Shown here: one piece after another, positions 46,019-55,210 of the stretch
Layout: each line of letters begins with the position of its first letter
How positions within the stretch are numbered: the stretch's first letter is position 1
Source of the DNA: Bordetella hinzii LMG 13501
GTDB taxonomy: Bacteria; Pseudomonadota; Gammaproteobacteria; Burkholderiales; Burkholderiaceae_B
DNA: 64,000 bases
Assembly: GCF_001548475.1 (NCBI RefSeq)
Contig: NZ_LRUJ01000015.1
Span: 1 to 64,000, forward strand
Direction of reading: 5' to 3'
Notes under the pieces: generated by a model
Databases searched by the model: none
Told to the model about the DNA's origin: nothing
What the model saw: the letters and a program-made list of their open reading frames with translations, nothing else
Made by a program: the position numbers and the translations under genes

Positions 46019-48223
46019 ATGTCCCTGCCCAAGCCCCTGGCCCTGGCCGCCTTGCTCCTGCCCGCCGTCTCCTCCCACACCCATGCCGATACCGCGGCAC
46101 CGCCCACGGTCTTCACCTTGCCCGCCCAGGAGGTCCTGGCCGACAGCGTCGAGCTCAGCCGTTCGGAACTGGAGCAGCCCGACATCGATCGCGCGCAGGC
46201 CGACAATTTCGCCAGCTTGGTGGACCGCCTGCCCGGCATTTCCCTGGCCGGCTCGCCCCGCCCCGGCGGACAGAGCCTGAACATCTGGGGCCTGGGCGAT
46301 ACCGAGGACGTCAAGCTGGTGCTCGACGGCGCGCCCAAGGGCTTCGAGAAATACCGCCAGGGCTCGGTATTCATCGAGCCCGAACTGATACGGCGCATCG
46401 AAGTGGACAAGGGGCCCCACAACCTGCTGGACGGCACCGCCGGCTTTGGCGGCACGGTCAGGATAGACACCAAGGACGCCAGCGAGCTGCTGGCGCCGGA
46501 CCGGAATTTCGGCGGCCTGCTCAAGTACGGCCATCACAGCAATGACGGCCAGAACATCTACAGCGGCGCGGTGTTCGCGCGCAGCCCCGCCGGCGCGGTC
46601 GACGGCCTGGTCTACTTCAACCGGCGCGATGGCGGCAATCTGCGGCGTCCCGGCGGCAGCCGCTTCCTGTTCTCGGGCAACGACTTGCAGTCCTATCTCG
46701 CCAAATCGAACATCCAGCTCAACGACGCCCACCTGCTGACGCTGTCGGCCATGCGCTCGGCCTCGTCCGGCTGGCAGCCTTTCGCGGCCAAACGCGACGA
46801 CCTGCCCGGCCCCTCCGAGGCCGACATCCGCCGCTATGGCCTGACGGGCGCCTGGCGGCGCCGGCTGGTGCATCGCGATCAAACCGACCAGACCCTCAGC
46901 GCCCGCTGGAACTATGCGCCGTCGGCCAGTCCCTGGCTGGACCTGACGCTGTCGTATGCGCAATCCCGGACCGACCAGCACGACCGCCGCCCGGAAAACG
47001 CCTCGCGCAGCGCCTTTCTCGGCACATTGGGCAACCGGAGCTGGGTGAGCTACCGCGACCGCGTGCTGGAGCTGCGCAACACGGCCAGGTTCTCGACCGG
47101 CCGCGTCGACCACGCGCTGCTACTGGGCACGCGCTGGCACCGGCACGAGCGCGACACGCTCATGTACTACCCGCCTGGCGCCAGGCGAGCCGACTACAAC
47201 CACGGTTATTTCCAGCCCTATTACATGCCCGCGGGACAGCAGACCGCGCGCAGCCTGGTCCTGCAGAACGCCATGACACTGGGCTCGCTCACCATCACGC
47301 CGGGGCTGCGCTACGACCACGTCGTCAACGAGGGCCGGCCCAATGACGCGCCGCGCTACAACAGCCCGCGGCCCTCGGCGGGCCACGATTATCGGCCGGT
47401 GACCTATACCGGCTGGACACCGCACCTGGGCACGCTGTGGCGGGCCCGGCCCTGGCTGAGCCTGCTGGCCGATGTGACGCGCGGCTGGCGCGCGCCGGTG
47501 ATCGATGAACAATATGAGGTCCAGTACGAACGCGCCCAGGCCTCGGGCAGCAGCCGCGGGCTCAAGCCCGAGCGCATGCTGGGATGGCGCGCCGGCGCCA
47601 TCCTGGATTTTCGCGAGATCGTGGCCGACCGCGACCATCTGCAACTGCGCGCCACCGTGTTCTCCAATCGCGGCAAGGACGAGATTGTCGTGCGCCGGGG
47701 CGTGCTGTGCGCGAGCCCGCCCTGCGCGCGGCCGCTGTCGAACTACCGCAATCTGCCGGGCTATCGCATCGAGGGGCTGGAGCTGGAATCCTTCTATGAC
47801 AGCGCGCGCTGGTTCGGCAAGCTCGCCGTATCGGCCATGCGCGGCTGGCGCGACAGCTCGCCGCGCGATCCCGGCGGCCAACGCAGCTGGATGGCGGAGA
47901 TCCCGCCGCTTTCGGCGCACGCCATGTTGGGCGTGAAGTTGCCGGCCCAAGGCTTGTCCCTGGGCTGGACCGGCGAATTCGTGCGGCGCCAGGACCGCTC
48001 GCCCACGCAAAGCGACCCCATGGCCGTCTACTGGTCCTTGCCGGCCAGCAGCGGCTATGCGTTGCACGGCCTGTTCGCCCATTGGCGCCCGCCGCGCTGG
48101 CCCGGCCTGCAGCTGCGCCTGACGGTGGACAATGTGTTCGACCGGCCCTACCGTCCCTATCTGGGCGAATCGGTCTCGGGGCTGGGCCGCAATATCAAAC
48201 TGAGCCTGTCGCAGCATTTCTGA
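46019..48223 (+). CDS. TonB-dependent outer membrane receptor, haem/haemoglobin type
   Basis: The 734-residue protein has a signal peptide (about residues 1-24), a plug domain (residues about 55-165, with DRLPGISLAGSPRPGGQSLNIWG and VEVDKGPHNL-type sequence IEVDKGPHNLLDGTAGFGGTV), and a 22-strand barrel ending in aromatic Phe (LSLSQHF). The mid-barrel segment TRGWRAPVIDEQYE resembles the conserved region of haemoglobin/transferrin-type receptors. No TonB, ExbBD, haem ABC transporter or haem oxygenase gene is nearby, so the receptor is solitary. A Fur-like box lies upstream. Haem versus siderophore cannot be decided from sequence alone. The SD is weak. Confidence 0.85.
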   Translation: MSLPKPLALAALLLPAVSSHTHADTAAPPTVFTLPAQEVLADSVELSRSELEQPDIDRAQADNFASLVDRLPGISLAGSPRPGGQSLNIWGLGDTEDVKLVLDGAPKGFEKYRQGSVFIEPELIRRIEVDKGPHNLLDGTAGFGGTVRIDTKDASELLAPDRNFGGLLKYGHHSNDGQNIYSGAVFARSPAGAVDGLVYFNRRDGGNLRRPGGSRFLFSGNDLQSYLAKSNIQLNDAHLLTLSAMRSASSGWQPFAAKRDDLPGPSEADIRRYGLTGAWRRRLVHRDQTDQTLSARWNYAPSASPWLDLTLSYAQSRTDQHDRRPENASRSAFLGTLGNRSWVSYRDRVLELRNTARFSTGRVDHALLLGTRWHRHERDTLMYYPPGARRADYNHGYFQPYYMPAGQQTARSLVLQNAMTLGSLTITPGLRYDHVVNEGRPNDAPRYNSPRPSAGHDYRPVTYTGWTPHLGTLWRARPWLSLLADVTRGWRAPVIDEQYEVQYERAQASGSSRGLKPERMLGWRAGAILDFREIVADRDHLQLRATVFSNRGKDEIVVRRGVLCASPPCARPLSNYRNLPGYRIEGLELESFYDSARWFGKLAVSAMRGWRDSSPRDPGGQRSWMAEIPPLSAHAMLGVKLPAQGLSLGWTGEFVRRQDRSPTQSDPMAVYWSLPASSGYALHGLFAHWRPPRWPGLQLRLTVDNVFDRPYRPYLGESVSGLGRNIKLSLSQHF

Positions 48224-48299
48224 ACCCGCGCCGCGGGGGTACGTCCCCCTGTGGCGTGCCGTGGGCGCAACGCCCCCGATATCCATGGCGTACGCGCGG

Positions 48300-48328
48300 T
48301 TGATCCGAGTGACCGTTCCGCGTAAAGT
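48300..48328 (+). promoter_or_regulatory. Candidate sigma-70 promoter of smg
   Basis: TTGATC (48300-48305) and TAAAGT (48323-48328) are spaced 17 bp apart. The leader to the smg ATG would be about 60 bases. Confidence 0.45.
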
Positions 48329-48393
48329 AAAATCACGTTTGCTGGTCTGCCGATATGCGGGCCGACTGTGCAAACCGGCAACTTACTCGCCAT

Positions 48394-48852
48394 ATGTTCG
48401 ATATCCTGGTTTATCTGTTCGAAAACTATTACACGCCGCAAGCCTGTCCTGCGGCCGATGTGCTGGCAAAGCGGCTTGCCGCCGCCGGCTTCGAGCACGA
48501 AGACATCGACGATGCGTTGGGATGGCTCTACGGCCTGGCCGAAACCACGGAACGCTGCGTCGAGCTCGCCCAGACGCCTGCCACGGGTTTCCGCGTCTAT
48601 ACCGACTCGGAATATCAACAGCTCGGCAGCGCCTCGATCGGCTTCATCACCTTTCTCGAATCAGCCGGCGTCCTGCCCGCGCCCCTGCGTGAAATCGTGA
48701 TCGACCGCGCCCTGGCCTCGCCGGATGCGCCGGTCTCCCTGTCCAAGATCAAGATCATCGCGCTGATGGTCCTCTGGAGCCAGGAAGCCGAGATCGACAA
48801 CCTGGTGCTCGAAGAACTGCTGGACGACGAAGAAAGCCGCCGGCTGCATTGA
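48394..48852 (+). CDS. smg: Smg family protein (DUF494)
   Basis: The 152-residue acidic soluble protein shows the Smg signature: [13 protein letters not shown] at the start, a central [27 protein letters not shown], and [13 protein letters not shown]. Its function is not established, though it is commonly encoded beside dprA and type IA topoisomerase genes. Here topB is about 3.6 kb downstream, and the upstream neighbour is a TonB receptor rather than dprA. I start at MFDILVY to match the family; 13 extra in-frame codons upstream lack support. Confidence 0.9.
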   Translation: MFDILVYLFENYYTPQACPAADVLAKRLAAAGFEHEDIDDALGWLYGLAETTERCVELAQTPATGFRVYTDSEYQQLGSASIGFITFLESAGVLPAPLREIVIDRALASPDAPVSLSKIKIIALMVLWSQEAEIDNLVLEELLDDEESRRLH

Positions 48853-48870
48853 CGCGGCCGGCCGTCGCGC

Positions 48871-48888
48871 GGCGCCCCGGAGGGCGCC
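48871..48888 (+). terminator. GC hairpin between smg and gluQ, possible weak terminator
   Basis: GGCGCCC and GGGCGCC form a perfect 7-bp stem around CGGA. The downstream sequence TGCGTCCTTTA is only moderately T-rich, so termination is doubtful. It lies 26 bases before the gluQ start. Confidence 0.4.
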
Positions 48889-48913
48889 TGCGTCCTTTAC
48901 TGCTTCCCGACAC

Positions 48914-49783
48914 GTGAACTATATCGGCCGATTCGCCCCCAGCCCGAGCGGGCCGCTGCATGCCGGCTCGCTGGCCGCGGCCCTGGCCAGTTGGCTGGAT
49001 GCCCGCGCCCATCGCGGCCGCTGGCTGCTGCGTATCGAAGACGTGGACAAGCCCCGCGCGGTGCCCGGCGCCGATGACGTCATCATGCGCCAGCTGCGCG
49101 AGCTGGGCCTGCACTGGGAAGGCGAAGTGCTGTGGCAATCCCGCCGCGACGCGGTCTACCAGGCGGCCTTCGACCGCCTCGCCGGCGCCGGTCTGGTCTA
49201 TGGCTGCGGCTGCACGCGCCGCGAGATCGCCGATTCGGCGCTGCGCGGGCCGGCCGGCGTCGATGGCGAACGTCCCTATCCGGGCACCTGCCGCCATGGC
49301 CTGGCGCCGGGCCGCCAGGCGCGCGCCTGGCGCTTGCGCGTCCCTGCAGGCGTGGAGCGCTTCGAAGACCGCTGGCTGGGCCCGCAATCCCAGGACGTGG
49401 CCGGCGCGGTAGGCGACTTTGTGCTCAAGCGGGCCGACGGCCTGTGGGCCTATCAATTGGCGGTCGTGGTCGACGATGGCGAGCAGGGCGTGACCGATGT
49501 GGTGCGCGGGGCGGACCTGCTGGGTTCGACGGCGCGCCAGCGGGTGCTGCAAGGCCTGCTGGGCCTGCCCCTGCCGCGGGTCATGCATGTGCCGCTGGTG
49601 ACCGACCCGGACAGCGGGCTGAAGCTGTCCAAGCAGAACAACGCGCCCGCCCTGGACACCCGTGATCCGCTGGGCTGCCTGTCGCGCGCCTGGCGGGACC
49701 TGGGTTTCGCGCCCCTGGCGGCGCGCGACCGGGACGACTTCCTGGCGCGCGCCACCCAGGCCTGGGGCGCGCGCTTTGCCTGA
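48914..49783 (+). CDS. gluQ: Glutamyl-Q tRNA(Asp) synthetase
   Basis: GluQRS attaches glutamate to the queuosine base of tRNA-Asp. The 289-residue protein is a shortened GluRS without the anticodon-binding domain. The HIGH-like motif is [12 protein letters not shown] (residues 8-19), the KMSKS-like one is KLSKQNN near residue 238, and the zinc site comprises CGCTRREIA with a later YPGTC. The start codon is GTG (48914) with no Shine-Dalgarno. The GTG is supported by [13 protein letters not shown] matching the family N-terminus. It is convergent with the large membrane protein gene, two bases apart. Confidence 0.93.
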   Translation: MNYIGRFAPSPSGPLHAGSLAAALASWLDARAHRGRWLLRIEDVDKPRAVPGADDVIMRQLRELGLHWEGEVLWQSRRDAVYQAAFDRLAGAGLVYGCGCTRREIADSALRGPAGVDGERPYPGTCRHGLAPGRQARAWRLRVPAGVERFEDRWLGPQSQDVAGAVGDFVLKRADGLWAYQLAVVVDDGEQGVTDVVRGADLLGSTARQRVLQGLLGLPLPRVMHVPLVTDPDSGLKLSKQNNAPALDTRDPLGCLSRAWRDLGFAPLAARDRDDFLARATQAWGARFA

Positions 49784-49785
49784 GC

Positions 49786-52407
49786 CTAGAGCGGCTTGAG
49801 GTCCTCGCCCAGCATGCGCACCAGCAGCCCGGTGCCGCTGCCGTCCAGCCTGACCTCGCCGTAGCGCGCGCGCTCGTAGCGGGCGGCCTCGCCCTCGGGA
49901 AAGAAATAGGCATTGGTCACGATGCGCACCCCATCCGGGCGCACGCGGTAGCGCAACACCAGCTCAGGCGCGGCATGCGGATCCACCTTGGCCTGGATGC
50001 GCAGGGGCTGGGCCACGCCGCGCGCGTCGGGCGACAGGATCAGATAACCGTCGGTGGCGGTCTGCTCATCGGCCTGGCGCAGCTTGGCGACCGCCGTGCC
50101 CGCCGTAAAGCGCAAGGCCATGTAATCGCCCTGCATGAGTGAACGCGGATCCACCGGCGCCAGCTCCAGGATGGCTACCTGACCATGGGCCAGCAGTTGC
50201 TCGCGCTGGTAGATGGTGACGTTGCACACCCCCAGCACCAGCACCAGGCCGGCCAGCACCACGGCCACCCGGCGGCGCACGGCCGGCGAGGGCGGCGGCG
50301 CGGCGGGCCGCCGGCCATCATCGGTGCGCATCAGCCGGGGCACCAGCCAGACCAGCACGCGCAGCAGGAAGAGCAGCACGGCCGCGCCCACCAGCCAGGC
50401 CGCCTTCTGCAGCAGGGGCACTTCGAGCTGGTAGTAGTACAGCATCAGATAGGCCAGCAGGCTGAGCACGCCGAAGCCGGTCAGCCGCGGCTTGTTCAGG
50501 CCGAAGCCCAGCAGCAGCCAGGCCAGCGCGAAGGCGATGCCGGGGCTGGGCAGCCAGAACAGGGCAAGCACCAGCAGGGCCAGCGGCGTGATGACGACCA
50601 GCGAACGGGTCAGCACCTGGCGGCGGGGCCACAGCAGCCAGAACGCCACCGCGGCCGGCAGCAGGGCGCCGGCGAGGTTCAGGAGCGCGGTGAGGCGGTG
50701 CAGCTTCCAGAGCGCGGGCAATTGGTCCACACCGACGCCGCCGGCCATCCAGACCATGCCCTGCACGGCCACCACGAAAGCCCAGGCCAGGGGTTCGAGA
50801 AAATGGGGCTGCGCGCGCGCCAGGCGCCGGTCGGCGCAGAAGGCCAGCGTGGCCAGCCAGGCGCCCAGCACGGCGACGGGCAGCCACAGGAAGGTGGCGC
50901 GCAGCACGTCCAGCGCCAGCCACATTTCCAGCATGTCGTTGCGGGCCAGGTCGGGCTGCAAGGCCTGCCACACCAGGCCCGTCATGCCGACGGCGATCAA
51001 GCCGCCGCTCAGAAAGCGCAGCAGCACATCGGGGGCAAGGGCATAGACGGCGGCCGCCAGCAGCACGATGAAGAGGCTGGCGCTGGCGATCGAATCATTG
51101 CCCACGAAGCTGAAGAGCACCAGCAGCTGCCCGGCGAACGCCATGGCGATGGCGCATTGCCGCCAGAACGGCCCGGCCGCGGCGCGCACCACGGCCACGC
51201 CGGCCGCGCACAGGACGAGGCCGAAGACCACCGCGCCCTGGTCGCTGGTCACCATGCCCGAGAAGAACAGGAAAACAAGCAGGAGGACCGTGGCCAGCCA
51301 GGCGCTCAGGCCCAGCAGCCCCTGCACATACCAGGGCGCCGTGGCGGTATTGCGCGCCCCGGTGTCCTCGGCCAGCTCGATGACCGGCGCGGCGTCATCG
51401 GCCGGATCCACGCTCAGGCCGGCCGAGATGCCGGCGGGTTCGGCGTCGGCCGCCAGCGTGGCCGCGCGCGCGCCTTCGGCCGGCTGGCCCCGCTCGCCCA
51501 GCCGGCGCAGCCAGCGGGCGGCCCAGACCGCCTCGGCCATGAGCAAGGCGGCCAGGGGCAGGGCGGCCCAGACGCCGGGTGCCAGCTGCATGAGCCACTC
51601 GCCCACCACGCGCAGCGACACGCAGATCACCCCGGCGGCCAGCATGGCCAGGATGACCAGGTCACGGCGGCCGCGTTGGTAGAAATACCCCAGCCCCAGC
51701 GTGACCGCGATCCAGGCCAGGCCGGTGACATTGCCCTGGCGGCCAAGGACAAAATCGCCGAACAGCAGCGGCAGGATCAAGGCGGCCAGGGCCAGGAAGG
51801 CCAGGACCCGCGGGCCGACCCGCGTGCGGATATGCCGCAGCCGGACCATCATTTCCCAGACGCCGAGCATGACGAGGTTGGCCAGGGCCATGACCAGGGC
51901 GGCGAAAGCGGGGTCGGAGACCTCGTTCCACCATGCAAGTAAGTGCTCACCTATCCATAGGCCCAAGGCGGCGTTGACCACGAGGCACCAAAGCAGCCAG
52001 AGGACCTGAGTGGCCGCCGCCAGAGCCCAAGGCAGCAGCAACACCGCCCACCAAGCGAAGAGTTCCCAGGTATCGGCGCCGGTCTGGTAGGTTTGGCCCA
52101 GCAGGGCCAGCAAGGCGCCCAGCAAGAGACCGGACAGGGTCAGGACCGCGCCGGCGGCCTGTTGCCGCAGGCGTTCTGTCCCCCTCAGGCGCAAGGCCAG
52201 CCAGACGCTGGCCAGCACCGAGACAGCCAACAAGCCCTGGGCCAGGGTGAAACGGCGGCTTATCCCCATGCCGGGCCAGTTGGCCGCGACCCAGCAGATC
52301 ACGCCGCTGCCCAGGAGCAAAACCGCCAGCCAGAGCGTCGTCCGCCCGAGAAATTGCCGCCATGCGTGCAGTTCAGATCCCGCCTGCCGAGTAGTGCCGA
52401 CTTGCAT
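49786..52407 (-). CDS. DUF2157/GDYXXLXY fusion membrane protein
   Basis: The 873-residue inner-membrane protein has more than twenty hydrophobic segments. Residues about 20-350 resemble the DUF2157 domain (WVAANWPGMGISRRFTLAQG, LLGALLALLGQTYQTGADTWELFAWWAVLLLPWALA), and a second polytopic block resembles DUF4401. The C-terminal 170 residues form a periplasmic-type domain with the GDYXXLXY motif (MQGDYMALRF), usually a separate protein. The function is unknown. The start at MQVGTTRQAG has GGGAG nine bases upstream. It diverges from topB across 63 bases. Confidence 0.85.
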   Translation of the reverse strand: MQVGTTRQAGSELHAWRQFLGRTTLWLAVLLLGSGVICWVAANWPGMGISRRFTLAQGLLAVSVLASVWLALRLRGTERLRQQAAGAVLTLSGLLLGALLALLGQTYQTGADTWELFAWWAVLLLPWALAAATQVLWLLWCLVVNAALGLWIGEHLLAWWNEVSDPAFAALVMALANLVMLGVWEMMVRLRHIRTRVGPRVLAFLALAALILPLLFGDFVLGRQGNVTGLAWIAVTLGLGYFYQRGRRDLVILAMLAAGVICVSLRVVGEWLMQLAPGVWAALPLAALLMAEAVWAARWLRRLGERGQPAEGARAATLAADAEPAGISAGLSVDPADDAAPVIELAEDTGARNTATAPWYVQGLLGLSAWLATVLLLVFLFFSGMVTSDQGAVVFGLVLCAAGVAVVRAAAGPFWRQCAIAMAFAGQLLVLFSFVGNDSIASASLFIVLLAAAVYALAPDVLLRFLSGGLIAVGMTGLVWQALQPDLARNDMLEMWLALDVLRATFLWLPVAVLGAWLATLAFCADRRLARAQPHFLEPLAWAFVVAVQGMVWMAGGVGVDQLPALWKLHRLTALLNLAGALLPAAVAFWLLWPRRQVLTRSLVVITPLALLVLALFWLPSPGIAFALAWLLLGFGLNKPRLTGFGVLSLLAYLMLYYYQLEVPLLQKAAWLVGAAVLLFLLRVLVWLVPRLMRTDDGRRPAAPPPSPAVRRRVAVVLAGLVLVLGVCNVTIYQREQLLAHGQVAILELAPVDPRSLMQGDYMALRFTAGTAVAKLRQADEQTATDGYLILSPDARGVAQPLRIQAKVDPHAAPELVLRYRVRPDGVRIVTNAYFFPEGEAARYERARYGEVRLDGSGTGLLVRMLGEDLKPL

Positions 52408-52470
52408 GCCGCGAATCTCCCCTCTTATCATCCGCGCTAATTAAGGCGGGACTGCCGCCACTGGATACAC

Positions 52471-55092
52471 ATGAACAAAACGCTGATCATTGCCGAGAAA
52501 CCCTCGGTAGCCCTGGATATATCACGCGCTCTGGGAGGCTTTGCGCGCGAGGGCGACTATTTTGAAAGCGAACGTTACGTACTGGCTTCCAGTATCGGAC
52601 ATTTGCTCAGTCTGGTGGCGCCCAATGATCCGGTCAAGGGCAAATGGAGCTTCACCCATCTGCCGGTGATTCCGCCTGCTTTCGAGTTGGGCCCGACCGA
52701 CAAAAAATCCGCCGAGCGTCTCAAGCTGCTGGTGCGCCTGGCCAAGCGCAAGGATGTCGACGCCATCATCAACGCCTGTGACGCCGGCCGCGAGGGCGAA
52801 CTCATCTTCCGCTACATCATCCAGTATGCGGGGGTCAAAAAGCCCATCCGCCGCCTGTGGCTGCAATCCATGACCCAGGCGGCCATCCGCGAGGCCTTCG
52901 AGAATCTGCGCGACGACGTCCAGCTCAAGCCGCTCGAGGCGGCCGCCCGCTCCCGGGCCGAAGCCGACTGGCTGGTGGGCATCAATGGCACCCGCGCCAT
53001 GACGGCCTTCAACAGCAAGGACGGCGGCTTCTTCAAGACGCCCGTGGGCCGCGTGCAGACGCCCACGCTGGCCATCGTGGCCGAACGCGAAAACCGCATC
53101 CGCAGCTTCGTCTCGCGCGATTACTGGGAGGTGCACGCCACCTTCGTGGCCGCCGCCGGCCTGTACGAGGGCCGCTGGATCGATCCGGATTTCAAGAAGG
53201 ACGAGCGCGATCCCGAGAAGCGCGAATCCCGCTTGTGGTCGCAAGCGGCCGCGCAAAGCGTGGTGGCCGCCTGCCGCGGCCAGGCGGGCGAAGTCACCGA
53301 GGAGTCCAAGCCCTCGACCCAGATGTCGCCAGCCCTCTATGACCTGACCTCGCTGCAGCGCGAGGCCAACGGCCGCTTCGGCTTCTCGGCCAAGACCACG
53401 CTGGCCCTGGCCCAGACGCTGTACGAACGCCACAAGGCGCTGACCTACCCGCGTACCGATTCGCGCTATCTGCCCGAGGACTACATCAACACGGTGCGCC
53501 AGACCATGCGCGCGCTGGCCGAAGGCAGCTCCCATGCCGTGGGCGGGCTGGCCCGCCATGCCGGCACCGTGGTGAGCAATGACTGGGTCAAGCCCAACCG
53601 CCGCATCTTCGACAACAAGAAGGTCTCGGATCACTTCGCCATCATTCCCACGCTGCAGATCCCGCATGACCTGAGCGAGGCCGAGGGCAAGATCTACGAC
53701 CTGGTGCTCAAGCGCTTCCTGGCCGTGTTCTTCCCGGCGGCCGAATACCGCGTCACCACCCGCCTGACCCAGGTCCAGGGGCATCGCTTCAAGACCGAGG
53801 GCAAGGTGCTGGTGTCGCCGGGCTGGCTGGCCGTCTACGGCAAGGAGGCCCAGGGCGAGGACGCCAACCTGGTGCCGGTGGCCGATGGCGAGACCGTGCG
53901 CACCGAGGACGTGCGCGCCGAAGCCCTGGCCACCAAGCCGCCGGCCCGCTACAACGAAGCCACGTTGCTGTCGGCCATGGAAGGCGCCGGCAAGCTGGTC
54001 GACGACGAAGAACTGCGCGAAGCCATGTCCGAGCGCGGCCTGGGCACGCCGGCCACGCGGGCGGCCATCATCGAAGGCCTGCTCAATGAAGGCTATCTGC
54101 GCCGCGAAGGCCGCGACCTGGTGCCCACCGCCAAGGCGCGCCAGCTCATGACCCTGCTCGCCGGCCTGGACGTCACCGAGCTGACCTCGCCCGAGCTGAC
54201 CGGGGAGTGGGAACACAAGCTCAAGCAGATCGAGCAGGGCGGCCTGAACCGCGAGGCCTTCATGCGCGAGATCGCGCAGATGACGCAGATCATCGTCAAG
54301 CGCGCCAAGGAGTATGAGCGCGATACCGTGCCGGGCGATTACGCCACCCTGCAAACGCCTTGCCCGAAGTGCGGCGGCGTGGTCAAGGAGAACTATCGCC
54401 GCTATGCCTGCACGCAATGCGATTTCTCGATCAGCAAGCACCCCGGCGGGCGCACCTTCGAGCTGCCCGAAGTGGAAGAGCTGCTGGCCAAGCGCGAGAT
54501 CGGCCCCCTGCAAGGCTTCATCAGCAAGATGGGCCGTCCCTTCGCCGCCATCCTGCGCATCAGCGACGAGTACAAGCTGGAATTCGACTTCGGCCAGAGC
54601 GATGAGGACGACGACGAACCGGTGGACTTCAGCGGCCATACGCCGGTGGGCAACTGCCCCAAGTGCGGCTCCCGCGTGTTCGAGCACGGCATGAGCTATG
54701 TCTGCGAGAAAGCGGTCGGGCCGCAAAAGAGCTGCGACTTCCGTTCGGGCAAGGTGATCCTGCAGCAGGAGATCTCGCGCGAGCAGATGAGCAAGCTGCT
54801 CTCCGAAGGCCGCAGCGACCTGCTCGACGGCTTCGTCTCCAGCCGCACCAACCGCAAGTTCAAGGCCTTCCTCGTGCGCCAGCCCGACGGCAAGGTCGGC
54901 TTTGAATTCGAGCCGCGCGGCGACAAGCCGGGACGCGGCGCGGCCAAGACGGCCAGCAAGACGCCGGCCAAGACCGCCGCCAAGAAGGCCCCGGCCAAGA
55001 CCGCCGTGAAAAAAGCCGCCGCCAAGAAGACCGCCACCAAGACCGCCACCAAGACCGCGGCCAAGACCGCGGTCAAGAAGGCGGCCGGCTGA
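52471..55092 (+). CDS. topB: DNA topoisomerase III (type IA) with basic tail
   Basis: The 873-residue protein relaxes and decatenates negatively supercoiled DNA. The Toprim domain begins at once (LIIAEKPSVALDISRAL) and includes NACDAGREGELIF. The nucleophilic tyrosine is Tyr326 in LTYPRTDSRYLP. Two zinc-ribbon-like CxxC modules follow (CPKCGG with ACTQCDF near residue 640, CPKCGSRVFEHG near residue 730). The C-terminal 45 residues are almost only Lys, Ala, Thr and Pro, like histone H1 tails, and could increase DNA affinity. In Bordetella-type genomes this protein is annotated as topoisomerase III. It diverges from the membrane protein gene and ends at a terminator. Confidence 0.93.
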   Translation: MNKTLIIAEKPSVALDISRALGGFAREGDYFESERYVLASSIGHLLSLVAPNDPVKGKWSFTHLPVIPPAFELGPTDKKSAERLKLLVRLAKRKDVDAIINACDAGREGELIFRYIIQYAGVKKPIRRLWLQSMTQAAIREAFENLRDDVQLKPLEAAARSRAEADWLVGINGTRAMTAFNSKDGGFFKTPVGRVQTPTLAIVAERENRIRSFVSRDYWEVHATFVAAAGLYEGRWIDPDFKKDERDPEKRESRLWSQAAAQSVVAACRGQAGEVTEESKPSTQMSPALYDLTSLQREANGRFGFSAKTTLALAQTLYERHKALTYPRTDSRYLPEDYINTVRQTMRALAEGSSHAVGGLARHAGTVVSNDWVKPNRRIFDNKKVSDHFAIIPTLQIPHDLSEAEGKIYDLVLKRFLAVFFPAAEYRVTTRLTQVQGHRFKTEGKVLVSPGWLAVYGKEAQGEDANLVPVADGETVRTEDVRAEALATKPPARYNEATLLSAMEGAGKLVDDEELREAMSERGLGTPATRAAIIEGLLNEGYLRREGRDLVPTAKARQLMTLLAGLDVTELTSPELTGEWEHKLKQIEQGGLNREAFMREIAQMTQIIVKRAKEYERDTVPGDYATLQTPCPKCGGVVKENYRRYACTQCDFSISKHPGGRTFELPEVEELLAKREIGPLQGFISKMGRPFAAILRISDEYKLEFDFGQSDEDDDEPVDFSGHTPVGNCPKCGSRVFEHGMSYVCEKAVGPQKSCDFRSGKVILQQEISREQMSKLLSEGRSDLLDGFVSSRTNRKFKAFLVRQPDGKVGFEFEPRGDKPGRGAAKTASKTPAKTAAKKAPAKTAVKKAAAKKTATKTATKTAAKTAVKKAAG

Positions 55093-55112
55093 GCGGTCCA
55101 GGCGCCATCCCG

Positions 55113-55143
55113 ACATGCCCGGCTCGCCGGGCATGTTTTTTTT
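55113..55143 (+). terminator. Intrinsic terminator of topB
   Basis: A 10-bp stem ACATGCCCGG/CCGGGCATGT with a CTCG loop is followed by eight T residues. Confidence 0.93.
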
Positions 55144-55210
55144 CCGCCGGACGGCGACTGAGGTATCGTTGGCGACACCGCCACGCCACCACGACATCAC
55201 AGAGGATGAC

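Noticed and set aside
46019-48223. Naming the TonB receptor bhuR
   Set aside because: It is over 100 residues shorter than the Bordetella BhuR I know of, and no bhu haem-transport genes accompany it, so only the family is assigned.
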